In this document: positions 41,725 through 50,077 of the stretch, piece by piece
Layout: each line of letters opens with the position of its first letter
Position numbering within the stretch: the stretch's first letter is position 1
Origin: Youngiibacter multivorans
GTDB lineage: Bacteria > Bacillota > Clostridia > Clostridiales > Clostridiaceae
DNA length: 56,774 nucleotides
Reading direction: 5' to 3'
Assembly (NCBI RefSeq): GCF_017873395.1
Contig: NZ_JAGGKC010000028.1
Location: forward strand, 1-56,774
Notes under the pieces: model-generated
Told to the model about the DNA's origin: nothing
What the model saw: only the letters and a program-made list of their open reading frames with translations
Databases searched by the model: none
Position numbers and translations under genes: made by a program

Positions 41725-42391
41725 TTTCTTCCACCAGGAACCTGTATCCAGTTCCTCTCACTGTCATTATGTAGCCCGAAGCTTTGCCCAGCTTCTCCCT
41801 GAGTCTTCTTATGCTGGTATCGACTGCTCTCAGGTCACCCTCATAGTCAATGCCCCAGACCCTGTCAAGAAGCGTTTCTCTGGAGAAAGCAATGTTGCTG
41901 TTCATTGCAAGGAAAAGCAGAAGCTCGTATTCCTTCTTTGTAAGCAGAGCTTCCTCACCTGAAACGAATATCCTCTGTGACCTGGTGTCAATGCTGAGAA
42001 AGCCTGCTTCAATCTTACCGTTTCTTCCTCCATCCTGCCTGGAGAAGAAAGCGTGAATCTTTGCCATAAGTACCTTTGGTGAAAATGGCTTGGTCACATA
42101 ATCATCGGCTCCGGCCACATATCCCTCAAGCTTGTCAGTATCCTGACTCCTTGCCGTCAATACGATGACAGCTGTATCCTTTGTTTTCCTCAGCTCCTTC
42201 AGCATTGTCATGCCGTCCATGAATGGCATCATCATGTCGAGGAGTATCAGGTCATAGTCTCTGGTTAGTGCCTGCTTAAGGCCTTCGGCTCCGTCAGAGG
42301 CAAGTGTGACCTCGTAGCCTTCCTTCACCAGGTAATCCCTCAAAAGATTTCTCATCCTGACTTCGTCTTCAATTACGAGTATGTACTTCAT
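41717..42391 (-). CDS. OmpR/PhoB-family response regulator
   Basis: A 224-residue regulator: receiver domain (1-115) with the acidic pair Glu8/Asp9, phosphorylation site Asp52 (LLLDMMMPFMDG), Thr in VLTAR and Lys in VTKPF, then a winged-helix DNA-binding domain (about 130-222) ending in VRGTGYRFL. It is the first gene of the pair and is translated just before the kinase. GGTGG lies five bases before the ATG. The genes it controls are not evident; an inverted repeat at 42528-42547 in the gap to the methyltransferase gene is one candidate. Confidence 0.95.
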   Translation of the reverse strand: MKYILVIEDEVRMRNLLRDYLVKEGYEVTLASDGAEGLKQALTRDYDLILLDMMMPFMDGMTMLKELRKTKDTAVIVLTARSQDTDKLEGYVAGADDYVTKPFSPKVLMAKIHAFFSRQDGGRNGKIEAGFLSIDTRSQRIFVSGEEALLTKKEYELLLFLAMNSNIAFSRETLLDRVWGIDYEGDLRAVDTSIRRLREKLGKASGYIMTVRGTGYRFLVEENV

Positions 42392-42527
42392 TCAAACCAC
42401 CCGTCCGTCGATTCCAGATAGCAGAACCATCTGAATCCATATTCTCATACTATTATATCATCCGGACCGTTTCTTGCACTTGTCCGGCTTTAAAGCAAAT
42501 TCACTTCTTCTAAATGATAGCAGGTCA

Positions 42528-42547
42528 ATGTGACAGGTCTGTTACAT
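42528..42547. promoter_or_regulatory. Imperfect inverted repeat, operator candidate
   Basis: ATGTGACAG (42528-42536), GT, CTGTTACAT (42539-42547): eight of nine positions pair. It ends nine bases before the -35 of the promoter at 42557-42585, in the 282-base gap between the divergent response regulator and methyltransferase genes. The rest of that gap shows nothing else I can support. Confidence 0.4.
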
Positions 42548-42556
42548 TTCTTTTCA

Positions 42557-42585
42557 TTGTCTGAAGGCTCTGCAAGCTGTATAAT
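42557..42585 (+). promoter_or_regulatory. Sigma-A promoter for the methyltransferase operon
   Basis: TTGTCT (42557-42562), 17-base spacer, TATAAT (42580-42585), about 95 bases before the first gene. Confidence 0.6.
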
Positions 42586-42679
42586 GTTTAGATGGACGCA
42601 TATTGAGTCTATTTCAAAACACAATCGATTTAAGGCCTTAAGAGAGATCTTGCCGACTATATAACGGGGAGGAATGGAA

Positions 42680-43405
42680 TTGAAGTTTTATGAGATCCTT
42701 GCCACGCACTATGATGATATTTTCCCGCTGAGCGGCAACACTCTGTCTTTCCTTTCAGAAGGGCTGGAGCCGGAGGCCAAGGTGCTCGACGCTGCATGCG
42801 GCACTGGCACCTACGCAATCGCCCTTGCTGGAAAAGGCTTTCAGACAGTAGGTGTCGATATAGATGAATCAATGGTGGCAATTGCTGAAGCTAAGGCTGT
42901 CATGCTGGATGCAGACGCTGATTTCATAGTTTCTGACATGATGGACATTGACCTTGTCTGCACAGATGAGATGGATATGATCTTCTGCATCGGGAACTCC
43001 TTGGTACACCTTAAGGACAGGAAGCAGGCGCTTGACTTCATAAAGACATGTCACGGGCTTCTTACATCTGGCGGCAGGATAATTCTTCAGATAATCAACT
43101 ACGACAGGATTCTCGACGAATCCATTACCAGCCTTCCGACTATCGAGGTGAGGGAAAAGGACATAACCTTCGTTAGGAACTACAAGCTGGATCCAGATAC
43201 GATGAAGATTGAATTCAGGTCAAAGCTCAGGGTAGGTCCTGAAGAGGTGGGAAGCTCTGTAATGCTTCTTCCACTCAGAAGGTCTGAGCTAGAGGATATG
43301 CTGGAATCCGCCGGTTTCAAGTCAATAGAGTCATTTGGAGGCTTTGACGGAAGTGCATGGGACAAATCAAAACTACCTCTGGTTATGAGGGCAATAAAAG
43401 CTTAG
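42680..43405 (+). CDS. Class I SAM-dependent methyltransferase
   Basis: A Rossmann-fold methyltransferase of about 241 residues. Motif I VLDAACGTGTYAIALA binds SAM (about 35-50), followed by the acidic GVDIDESM, and MDMIFCIGNSLVHL as motif IV. The substrate is unknown. The likely start is the TTG at 42680, seven bases after GGGGAGG; the ATG at 42674 in the same frame sits almost on top of that site. It begins a run of three close genes with the M16 peptidase and recX (gaps of 10 and 2 bases). Confidence 0.85.
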   Translation: MKFYEILATHYDDIFPLSGNTLSFLSEGLEPEAKVLDAACGTGTYAIALAGKGFQTVGVDIDESMVAIAEAKAVMLDADADFIVSDMMDIDLVCTDEMDMIFCIGNSLVHLKDRKQALDFIKTCHGLLTSGGRIILQIINYDRILDESITSLPTIEVREKDITFVRNYKLDPDTMKIEFRSKLRVGPEEVGSSVMLLPLRRSELEDMLESAGFKSIESFGGFDGSAWDKSKLPLVMRAIKA

Positions 43406-43415
43406 GAGCCACTAC

Positions 43416-44651
43416 ATGATAGACAAAAAGAACAGCTGCAAGACGACTACCCTCGAAAACGGACTCCAGGTAGCGATCATCAAGAAGGATGGAGCTCTAT
43501 TTTCCTGCAACATTGGAATTCGGACCGGAGCTCTTCATGAGGGTCCGACGCAGAAGGGTATATGTCATTTCCTTGAGCACATGATGTTCAAGGGCACAAT
43601 CTTCCGAAACAACAAGACGCTGAATGAAGACCTTGAGTATCTCGGCGGCGATTACAATGCATTCACAGACTATATTTCAACTGTCTTCACGATAACCGCC
43701 CTTCAGGAGGAGATCTCCGAAGGTCTTGGGATACTAAGTGAGATGGTCAGATTTCCTGCATTTCCGGAAGATGAGATGGAAAAGGAGAAGGGTGTCGTAC
43801 TTTCAGAGCTGAAAGCGACTCTTGACGACACCGAGTCACTTACTCTCAACCTGTTGAACCGGAAGGCATACAGGAAAAGTGGTCTTAGGACTGACATTCT
43901 CGGCACGAAAAATTGTATAAGCGGATTCACCAGGAAGAAGCTTGTTGACTTCCATTCAAAGCACTATGTTCCTGGTAACGCACTCTTGACCATTGTGTCA
44001 CCACTCGAATTCAATCTCGTTCTTAAAATTGTCAGGGACATATTCGGTTCCTGGTATGGGGAAGCTCCTTTGAAGAAAGAGATTATTTTCGAGAAAAACC
44101 ACCCAGGAAGGTTCAAATCATCAAAGCCAATGGAACAATCAGCGATTGGAATGCTATATACCTTCGAGATCGAGGAGGCTGAAAAGCTGCCGCTGCGCAT
44201 ACTAAACTACAAGCTCGGCAACTCCGCAAACTCAATGCTCTTCAGGAAGCTTCGTGAAGAGATGGGGCTGGCCTACGATGCTTATTCGGACCTTGACCTT
44301 ACAGACAGGATCCAGAGCTTAACGATATACACTCAGGTCCACGACGACAGCACTGAAGTCGCCCTCGAAATTATCAGGGGCATTACCGAAGGCCTTGCAG
44401 CAGGCTCTGCAATAAACGAAAGGGACCTGGAGGTCATGAAGAAGGTAATGAAGACTGGTGTAATGTCCACGCTTGAAGACACTCACCACCTTTGTTCATG
44501 TATAATGGATGACCTGATCGACGGAGAAACACCGATGAAATTCCTTGAGGACATTGAGGACCTCGAGAAAGTAACCCTGGAAGATGTTTCAAGCGTTGCA
44601 GCAAAGGTGCTCACGGACCCTACCATATACATACTCAGGGCAGGTGACTGA
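43416..44651 (+). CDS. M16 family zinc peptidase
   Basis: A 411-residue pitrilysin-type peptidase (processing peptidase-like). The inverted zinc motif HFLEH (51-55) lies in GICHFLEHMMFKGT, with the distal Glu expected in the EKEKGVVLSELKATLDD region (about 125-140), and the C-terminal half has the LRILNYKLGNSANSMLFRKLREEMGLAYDAYS segment with the conserved Arg/Tyr. No signal peptide is seen, so it is cytoplasmic. Targets are unknown. AGGAG precedes the ATG. It ends two bases before recX. Confidence 0.92.
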   Translation: MIDKKNSCKTTTLENGLQVAIIKKDGALFSCNIGIRTGALHEGPTQKGICHFLEHMMFKGTIFRNNKTLNEDLEYLGGDYNAFTDYISTVFTITALQEEISEGLGILSEMVRFPAFPEDEMEKEKGVVLSELKATLDDTESLTLNLLNRKAYRKSGLRTDILGTKNCISGFTRKKLVDFHSKHYVPGNALLTIVSPLEFNLVLKIVRDIFGSWYGEAPLKKEIIFEKNHPGRFKSSKPMEQSAIGMLYTFEIEEAEKLPLRILNYKLGNSANSMLFRKLREEMGLAYDAYSDLDLTDRIQSLTIYTQVHDDSTEVALEIIRGITEGLAAGSAINERDLEVMKKVMKTGVMSTLEDTHHLCSCIMDDLIDGETPMKFLEDIEDLEKVTLEDVSSVAAKVLTDPTIYILRAGD

Positions 44652-44653
44652 AT

Positions 44654-45295
44654 TTGAAAATTTTATCAATCGAGGACGACAGAAGGGATAAGGACAGGTC
44701 CAGACTGACAATGGATGATGGCAGCATCTATCCTTGCCACAAAGAGCTGATAGTGAGGATGCACCTTAAGACGGGCATGGAGTTCGACGAAGCCTCGCTC
44801 AGGGATATGGTAAGCGCAGATGAAAAGCTCAGGGCAAAGGATGATGCATTTACATTTCTCGAAAGAGGCTACAAGACTCTTGAAGAGGTCAGAAGAAAGC
44901 TATCAGCAAAGGGCTACGATGAGGACACCATAGGTTCAGTATCCGGCCTGCTTGAAGAGTACCGGATGGTAGATGATGAAAGGTATGCAAGGCTTTATTC
45001 GAACGAGAAGATAAGGAAGGCCGGGGTGCTGAAGATCCGTCACGACCTTCAGGCAAAGGGTGTTGACAAGGAGACGATAGAAGTCGCAATCGGCAGCATG
45101 TCTCCTGATGCTGAAAGAGAATCCTGCAGATCACAGGCTGCCAAAAAGCTTGAGCTGCTCAAGAAGAGGGAAAGCGACCAGTGGAAGCTTCGCAGCAAGC
45201 TTTATGGCTTTCTGGTAAACAAGGGTTTCTCAAGGGACACTGTTTCTGCTGTACTTAGAGAGCTCCTCACAGATGATGAAATTGATTTGGACTAA
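44654..45295 (+). CDS. recX: Regulatory protein RecX
   Basis: A 213-residue RecX-family protein that modulates RecA filaments. It has an N-terminal extension (1-60) followed by three-helix repeats: DAFTFLERGYKTLEEVRRKLSAKGY, MVDDERYARLYSNEKIRKAGVLKIRHDLQAKGV and a third near the C-terminus (WKLRSKLYGFLVNKGFSRDTV). The acidic tail DDEIDLD is typical. The start is TTG at 44654. recA is not in the window. A terminator follows. Confidence 0.9.
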   Translation: MKILSIEDDRRDKDRSRLTMDDGSIYPCHKELIVRMHLKTGMEFDEASLRDMVSADEKLRAKDDAFTFLERGYKTLEEVRRKLSAKGYDEDTIGSVSGLLEEYRMVDDERYARLYSNEKIRKAGVLKIRHDLQAKGVDKETIEVAIGSMSPDAERESCRSQAAKKLELLKKRESDQWKLRSKLYGFLVNKGFSRDTVSAVLRELLTDDEIDLD

Positions 45296-45301
45296 TTCTT
45301 C

Positions 45302-45336
45302 GACAGGCTGAATTTTGCTTCAAGCCTGTCTGTTTT
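45302..45336 (+). terminator. Terminator of the recX operon
   Basis: Stem GACAGGCT (45302-45309) / AGCCTGTC (45323-45330) extended by GAA/TTC, then TGTTTTATT. Confidence 0.8.
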
Positions 45337-45406
45337 ATTGGTTTTGAGCCTTGAAACCCTTTCCAATTCTTAATTATTTCTTGATAATACAAAATTTACA
45401 ATTTGG

Positions 45407-45415
45407 TGATATAAT
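45407..45415 (+). promoter_or_regulatory. Extended -10 promoter before the activase gene
   Basis: TGATATAAT is a perfect extended -10 (TGnTATAAT). No good -35 is at the right distance. The start would be near 45422. Confidence 0.55.
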
Positions 45416-45433
45416 ATATTATTATTCAGTCCT

Positions 45434-45538
45434 CCGCTAATATATTAGCGGTTATTTTCATGAAAGACATATTTTGCCAACTGACTATCAAAGAGAGGTG
45501 AAGGGTGCCGTGCCGCTTTCGCGGATCGGGCCTAGTTT
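45434..45538 (+). promoter_or_regulatory. Structured leader with short frame before the activase gene
   Basis: Three elements lie in about 100 bases. First, a perfect 18-base palindrome of CCGCTAATA and its complement (45434-45451) followed by TTATTTTC, terminator-like. Second, a 13-codon frame (45460-45501) encoding MKDIFCQLTIKER, whose stop lies in AGAGAGGTGAAGGG (45492-45505). Third, a hairpin CCGC-TTTC-GCGG (45512-45523) between that purine-rich site and the activase ATG. The first ten bases of the short frame, ATGAAAGACA, are repeated exactly at the activase start. Confidence 0.4.
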
Positions 45539-48500
45539 ATGAAAGACAGATTGTACATAGGTCTGGATGTGGGTTCCACTACAGTCAAGATCGCAGTCCT
45601 GGATAAGAATTCAAGACTGGCATACAGCGACTATAAAAGACATTACTCCGATATCAGGAGCACTGTCGTGGACTGCATAAAGGATGCATACGATGCTTTC
45701 GGGCAGCGTGAAGTCACAGTGAGTGTAACCGGCTCTGGCGGAATGTCCGTCTCAGGCTGGCTGAAGATAGATTTCGTACAGGAGGTAATAGCCTCCACCA
45801 AGGCAGTTGAAGAGTTCATCGGGCATACAGATGTAGCCATCGAGCTTGGCGGTGAAGATGCAAAGATTACCTATTTCGACGGTTCAATAGAGCAGAGGAT
45901 GAATGGTACCTGCGCAGGCGGTACCGGTGCTTTCATCGACCAGATGGCAGCTCTCCTTAAGACCGATGCCACTGGCCTGAACAACCTGGCGAAAGGCTCC
46001 ACATTCATATATCCTATAGCTGCAAGATGCGGTGTATTCGCAAAGACTGACGTTCAGCCTCTAATCAACGAGGGAGCGAAGAAAGAGGATATAGCCGCTT
46101 CCATATTCCAGGCAGTGGTGAACCAGACCATATCAGGACTTGCCTGCGGAAAGCCTATAAGAGGCAACATAGCCTTCCTTGGAGGACCGCTTCATTTCCT
46201 GTCGGAGCTTAGGACAAGGTTCATCGAGACGCTTCACCTTTCTGAAGCTGCTGCGATAGTTCCAGAAAATGCTGAGCTCTATGTTGCCATGGGTGCTGCC
46301 CTCCATTCAAAGGAGACCTATTCACATGATTTCCAAGTCCTTAAGGACAGGGCTGAGAAGCTTAAGGGAGTATTTGTAAAGGAAGTTGAAAGGCTGGATC
46401 CTCTATTTGCTGACAAGGCTGATTTTGATGCGTTCAAGTCAAGACATGACCTGGCTAAAGCTGAAAGGGCGGACCTTTCCAGCCATACCGGTCCCTGCTA
46501 CCTTGGTATAGACTCAGGTTCCACAACATCAAAGCTCGTGCTCATGGATGATGACAGGCGAATCCTGTACTCATATTATGGAAGCAACAAGGGTGAGCCT
46601 CTCAAGCTCATAGTATCGATACTTAAAGACCTTTACTCTAAGCTGCCTGAAGGCGCATATATAGCAGGAAGCACAGCTACAGGATATGGGGAGAGCCTCT
46701 TGAAGGCTGCCCTCGGTGTGGATTTCGGAGAAATAGAGACCATAGCGCACTATACTGCAGCAAACCATTTCCTTGAGGGCGTAGACTTCATCCTTGACAT
46801 AGGCGGTCAGGACATGAAGTGCATGAAGATCAAGGATGGCGCAATTGATTCCATAATGCTCAATGAGGCGTGTTCCTCAGGATGCGGTTCATTCATCGAG
46901 AGCTTCTCAGAATCCCTGAACTTCGATGTGAGGGACTTCTCAAGGGAAGGCCTGTTCTCAGAAGAGCCTGTAGACCTGGGATCCAGATGCACTGTATTCA
47001 TGAATTCAAGGGTGAAGCAGGCGCAGAAGGAAGGTGCTTCCGTGGGCGACATCAGCTCCGGGCTTTCATACAGTGTAATAAAGAACGCGCTTTTCAAGGT
47101 TATAAAGATCCGTAATCCTAAGGAGATGGGTGAAAAGATCATCGTGCAGGGTGGTACGTTCTATAACGACAGCGTACTCCGGGCATTCGAGAAGGTTTCA
47201 GGCAGGGATGCCGTAAGACCGGACATAGCAGGACTAATGGGAGCATTCGGCGCTGCGATAATCGCCAAAGAAAGGATGGAGGGGCAAAGGTCTACACTTC
47301 TTGGATCTGACGAGCTTGAGCTCCTATCACCCAGGGCTGAAATGAGGCGCTGCGGACTTTGTCTCAACAACTGCCCCCTTACTATAAACATATTCAGGGA
47401 AGGACATGAGTTCATCTCCGGAAACAGGTGCGAAAGACCCCTGGGCGTCATAAGGAAGAATGATGTTCCGAACCTTTTCGACTACAAGCATGACCGGACA
47501 TTCTCCTACAAGAGCCTTGAAGAATCGGAGGCAACAAGAGGAACAGTTGGAATACCAAGGGTTCTCAACCTGTATGAAAACTACCCGTTCTGGTTCACTT
47601 TCTTCACAGAGCTTAAATACAGGGTTGTGCTTTCACCGAGGTCATCAAAGAAAATATACGAGCTTGGGATGGAATCCATTCCTTCAGAATCGGTTTGCTA
47701 TCCTGGCAAGATAGTCCACGGCCACATAGAGTGGCTTGCAAAGAAGAATGTGGATATGGTCTTCTATCCTTGTATCCCATACGAGGAGAAGGAAGACACG
47801 GGAGCATCCAACCACTACAACTGTCCGGTTGTGACCTCATATCCTGAAGTCATAAAGAACAACATGGACATAATAAAGACAAATGGCATGACATACCTGA
47901 ACCCTTTCCTGAACCTCTACAAGAGGAATGAGCTTCCAAAGAAGCTTCACTCGATTCTGTCGAAGTACAGTGACATGACGCTTCAGGAGGTAACCGCTGC
48001 GGTTGAAAAGGCCTATGCGGAGAAGGACCAGGTAAAGGAAGACGTCCAGAAGAAAGGTGAAGAAACACTGAGGTATATGAGGGAGCATGGCCTTAAGGGC
48101 ATTGTGCTGGCCGGAAGGCCTTACCATGTGGACCCTGAGATACATCACGGGATTCCTGACATCATCAAGGACTTCGGTATGGCAGTTCTAACTGAGGATT
48201 CAGTAGCTCATCTTGGAAAGGTCGACAGACCCCTTCGGGTAATCGACCAGTGGACCTACCACAACAGGCTTTACAGGGCTGCTTCCTTTGTAGCGGGGAG
48301 AGATGACCTTGAACTTATTCAGCTCAACAGCTTTGGCTGCGGGCTTGATGCCGTTACTTCGGACCAGGTTGAGGAGATACTCCACAGCAAAGGGAAGCTG
48401 TACACGCTTCTGAAGATCGATGAAGGAAACAATCTGGGAGCAGCAAGGATCAGGATCAGGTCTCTCAAGGCAGCCATGGATGCAAGGGAGAGGAATTCCT

Positions 48501-49816
48501 TCGTAAGGAAGGACAGGCCCATTGTCTACGGCAGACCTCAGTTTACAATAGAGATGAAGAAGACACACACCATACTGGCCCCACAGATGTCACCCATACA
48601 CTTCAGGTTCCTGGAGGCGGCTCTCAGGGCATCAGGCTTCAATCTGGTGGTTCTTCCAAGCGATGACAGAAATGCAATCGAGGAAGGACTGAAGTATGTA
48701 AACAACGATGCATGCTATCCTTCAATAATAGTTACTGGTCAGATCATAAACGCCCTGAAGAGCGGAAAGTATGATCCTGACAACACATCAACCCTGATAA
48801 CCCAGACTGGTGGAGGCTGCAGGGCCACCAACTACGTCGGCTTCATAAGGAAAGCCCTGAGGGATGCTGAATTCCCGCAGGTACCGGTAGTGCCGCTCTC
48901 ATTCCAGGGCTTCGAGAAGCATCCCGGGATGAAGCTGACCTTAGATACGATCAACCGTGTCCTGTTTGCAATACTTTACGGCGACCTCCTCATGAGGGTG
49001 CTTTACAGGGTAAGGCCATACGAGACCATAAAGGGTTCTGCGAACGCACTCTATGAGAAGTGGTCGGAAAAGCTGGTAAAGGATGTTTCCAACGGAAGCT
49101 TCCAGCTATACAAGGATAATGTACAGGGGATAGTCAGGGATTTCGACAACCTCGAGATAAGAAGCATTGTGAAGCCAAAGGTCGGGCTTGTAGGTGAAAT
49201 ACTGGTAAAGTTCCATCCGACGGCAAACAACAATGTGGTCGATGTCATCGAGAATGAAGGCTGTGAGGCGGTTATGCCTGACCTGACAGATTTCTTCCTA
49301 TACAGCTCCTACAACAATATCTTCAAGCGGAAGGAGCTTGGCGGCAGCCTTAAGGGCGCAGTCACATCGAAGCTCATAATCGAAGCGATTGAAATCTACA
49401 GGAAAGCCATGAGGGATGCACTGTCTGAATCAGAGAGGTTCACTCCTCCCTCAAGGATCGAATCCCTTGCTGAAATGACAAAGGACGTGGTTTCCATCGG
49501 AAACCAGACCGGAGAAGGGTGGTTCCTGACAGGTGAAATGCTCGAGCTTATCCACTCAGGAGTTGAGAACATCGTCTGCATGCAGCCATTTGCCTGCCTA
49601 CCGAACCATATCACAGGCAAGGGTGTCATCAAGAAGCTGAGGGAAGACAACAAGAACGTGAACATTACTGCCATAGACTATGATCCCGGCGCCAGCGAGG
49701 TGAACCAGCTGAACAGGATCAAGCTCATGGTATCGACTGCTTTCAGAAACCTGGAAAAGAACCAGAATCTTTCAGCAGTTGAAAAGACCTTGACAATAGA
49801 GAAGAGACACATATAA
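45539..49816 (+). CDS. 2-hydroxyacyl-CoA dehydratase activase-related protein, 1425 residues
   Basis: A very large protein with two ASKHA ATPase domains of the BcrAD/BadFG/HgdC type in tandem. The first (about 5-265) has DVGSTTVKIAV and the cysteines C125 (GTCAGGTG) and C164 (AARCGVF); the second (about 320-585) has DSGSTTSKLVL with C445 (EACSSGCG) and C484 (SRCTVF). In HgdC these cysteines bind a 4Fe-4S cluster between subunits. CGLCLNNC (605-612) follows, then a DUF2229/dehydratase-like region to the C-terminus. Such giants are common in Clostridia; they may drive an ATP-powered low-potential electron transfer, but the substrate is unknown and no dehydratase subunits are adjacent. The ATG at 45539 has an in-frame stop two codons upstream and no normal ribosome site. 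Confidence 0.88.
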   Translation: MKDRLYIGLDVGSTTVKIAVLDKNSRLAYSDYKRHYSDIRSTVVDCIKDAYDAFGQREVTVSVTGSGGMSVSGWLKIDFVQEVIASTKAVEEFIGHTDVAIELGGEDAKITYFDGSIEQRMNGTCAGGTGAFIDQMAALLKTDATGLNNLAKGSTFIYPIAARCGVFAKTDVQPLINEGAKKEDIAASIFQAVVNQTISGLACGKPIRGNIAFLGGPLHFLSELRTRFIETLHLSEAAAIVPENAELYVAMGAALHSKETYSHDFQVLKDRAEKLKGVFVKEVERLDPLFADKADFDAFKSRHDLAKAERADLSSHTGPCYLGIDSGSTTSKLVLMDDDRRILYSYYGSNKGEPLKLIVSILKDLYSKLPEGAYIAGSTATGYGESLLKAALGVDFGEIETIAHYTAANHFLEGVDFILDIGGQDMKCMKIKDGAIDSIMLNEACSSGCGSFIESFSESLNFDVRDFSREGLFSEEPVDLGSRCTVFMNSRVKQAQKEGASVGDISSGLSYSVIKNALFKVIKIRNPKEMGEKIIVQGGTFYNDSVLRAFEKVSGRDAVRPDIAGLMGAFGAAIIAKERMEGQRSTLLGSDELELLSPRAEMRRCGLCLNNCPLTINIFREGHEFISGNRCERPLGVIRKNDVPNLFDYKHDRTFSYKSLEESEATRGTVGIPRVLNLYENYPFWFTFFTELKYRVVLSPRSSKKIYELGMESIPSESVCYPGKIVHGHIEWLAKKNVDMVFYPCIPYEEKEDTGASNHYNCPVVTSYPEVIKNNMDIIKTNGMTYLNPFLNLYKRNELPKKLHSILSKYSDMTLQEVTAAVEKAYAEKDQVKEDVQKKGEETLRYMREHGLKGIVLAGRPYHVDPEIHHGIPDIIKDFGMAVLTEDSVAHLGKVDRPLRVIDQWTYHNRLYRAASFVAGRDDLELIQLNSFGCGLDAVTSDQVEEILHSKGKLYTLLKIDEGNNLGAARIRIRSLKAAMDARERNSFVRKDRPIVYGRPQFTIEMKKTHTILAPQMSPIHFRFLEAALRASGFNLVVLPSDDRNAIEEGLKYVNNDACYPSIIVTGQIINALKSGKYDPDNTSTLITQTGGGCRATNYVGFIRKALRDAEFPQVPVVPLSFQGFEKHPGMKLTLDTINRVLFAILYGDLLMRVLYRVRPYETIKGSANALYEKWSEKLVKDVSNGSFQLYKDNVQGIVRDFDNLEIRSIVKPKVGLVGEILVKFHPTANNNVVDVIENEGCEAVMPDLTDFFLYSSYNNIFKRKELGGSLKGAVTSKLIIEAIEIYRKAMRDALSESERFTPPSRIESLAEMTKDVVSIGNQTGEGWFLTGEMLELIHSGVENIVCMQPFACLPNHITGKGVIKKLREDNKNVNITAIDYDPGASEVNQLNRIKLMVSTAFRNLEKNQNLSAVEKTLTIEKRHI

Positions 49817-49817
49817 T
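49790..49817 (+). promoter_or_regulatory. Sigma-A promoter of the valS leader
   Basis: TTGACA (49790-49795), a 16-base spacer and TATAAT (49812-49817): both hexamers are perfect. The promoter lies within the last codons of the activase gene, and the -10 overlaps its TAA stop (49814-49816). Confidence 0.85.
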
Positions 49818-49837
49818 ATAAGGGTATATATCAGGCA

Positions 49838-50065
49838 TTGACGAAGAGGAGTATGCGAAGGGTCAGCGAAAAAGAGAGACCGCACCAGGCTGAAAGGCGG
49901 TCACGCAGGATTTTGCAGAAGGTAGCTTCCGAGCTTCCGGGCAGAAATTAAGTAAGTCCGGACGGTTTATTCGAACCGTTAATTTATCGAGTGCCCATGT
50001 AAGTGGGAAAAAAGGTGGTACCGCGGAGTCTTCGTCCTTTTATGGACGAGGGCTCTTTTTATTTT
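49838..50065 (+). promoter_or_regulatory. T-box leader responding to tRNA-Val
   Basis: The T-box sequence AAAAGGTGGTACCGCG (50010-50025) contains TGGT, which pairs with the ACCA end of an uncharged tRNA with discriminator A. Stem I has AGTA (49850-49853) opposite GAA (49918-49920), followed by G and the probable specifier codon GTA (49922-49924), a valine codon. A terminator GAGTCTTCGTCC / GGACGAGGGCTC ends in a T-run at 50056-50065. Uncharged tRNA-Val should favour the antiterminator and raise valS expression. Confidence 0.95.
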
Positions 50066-50077
50066 AAGGAGGATGCT

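Noticed and set aside
45434..45451. Perfect palindrome considered as an insertion-sequence end
   Set aside because: No matching repeat, transposase or target duplication nearby; it is better read as an RNA hairpin in a leader.
50003..50077. Longer start of valS (25 extra residues)
   Set aside because: This stretch is the T-box antiterminator and terminator; the ATG at 50078 has AAGGAGG and matches the family N-terminus.
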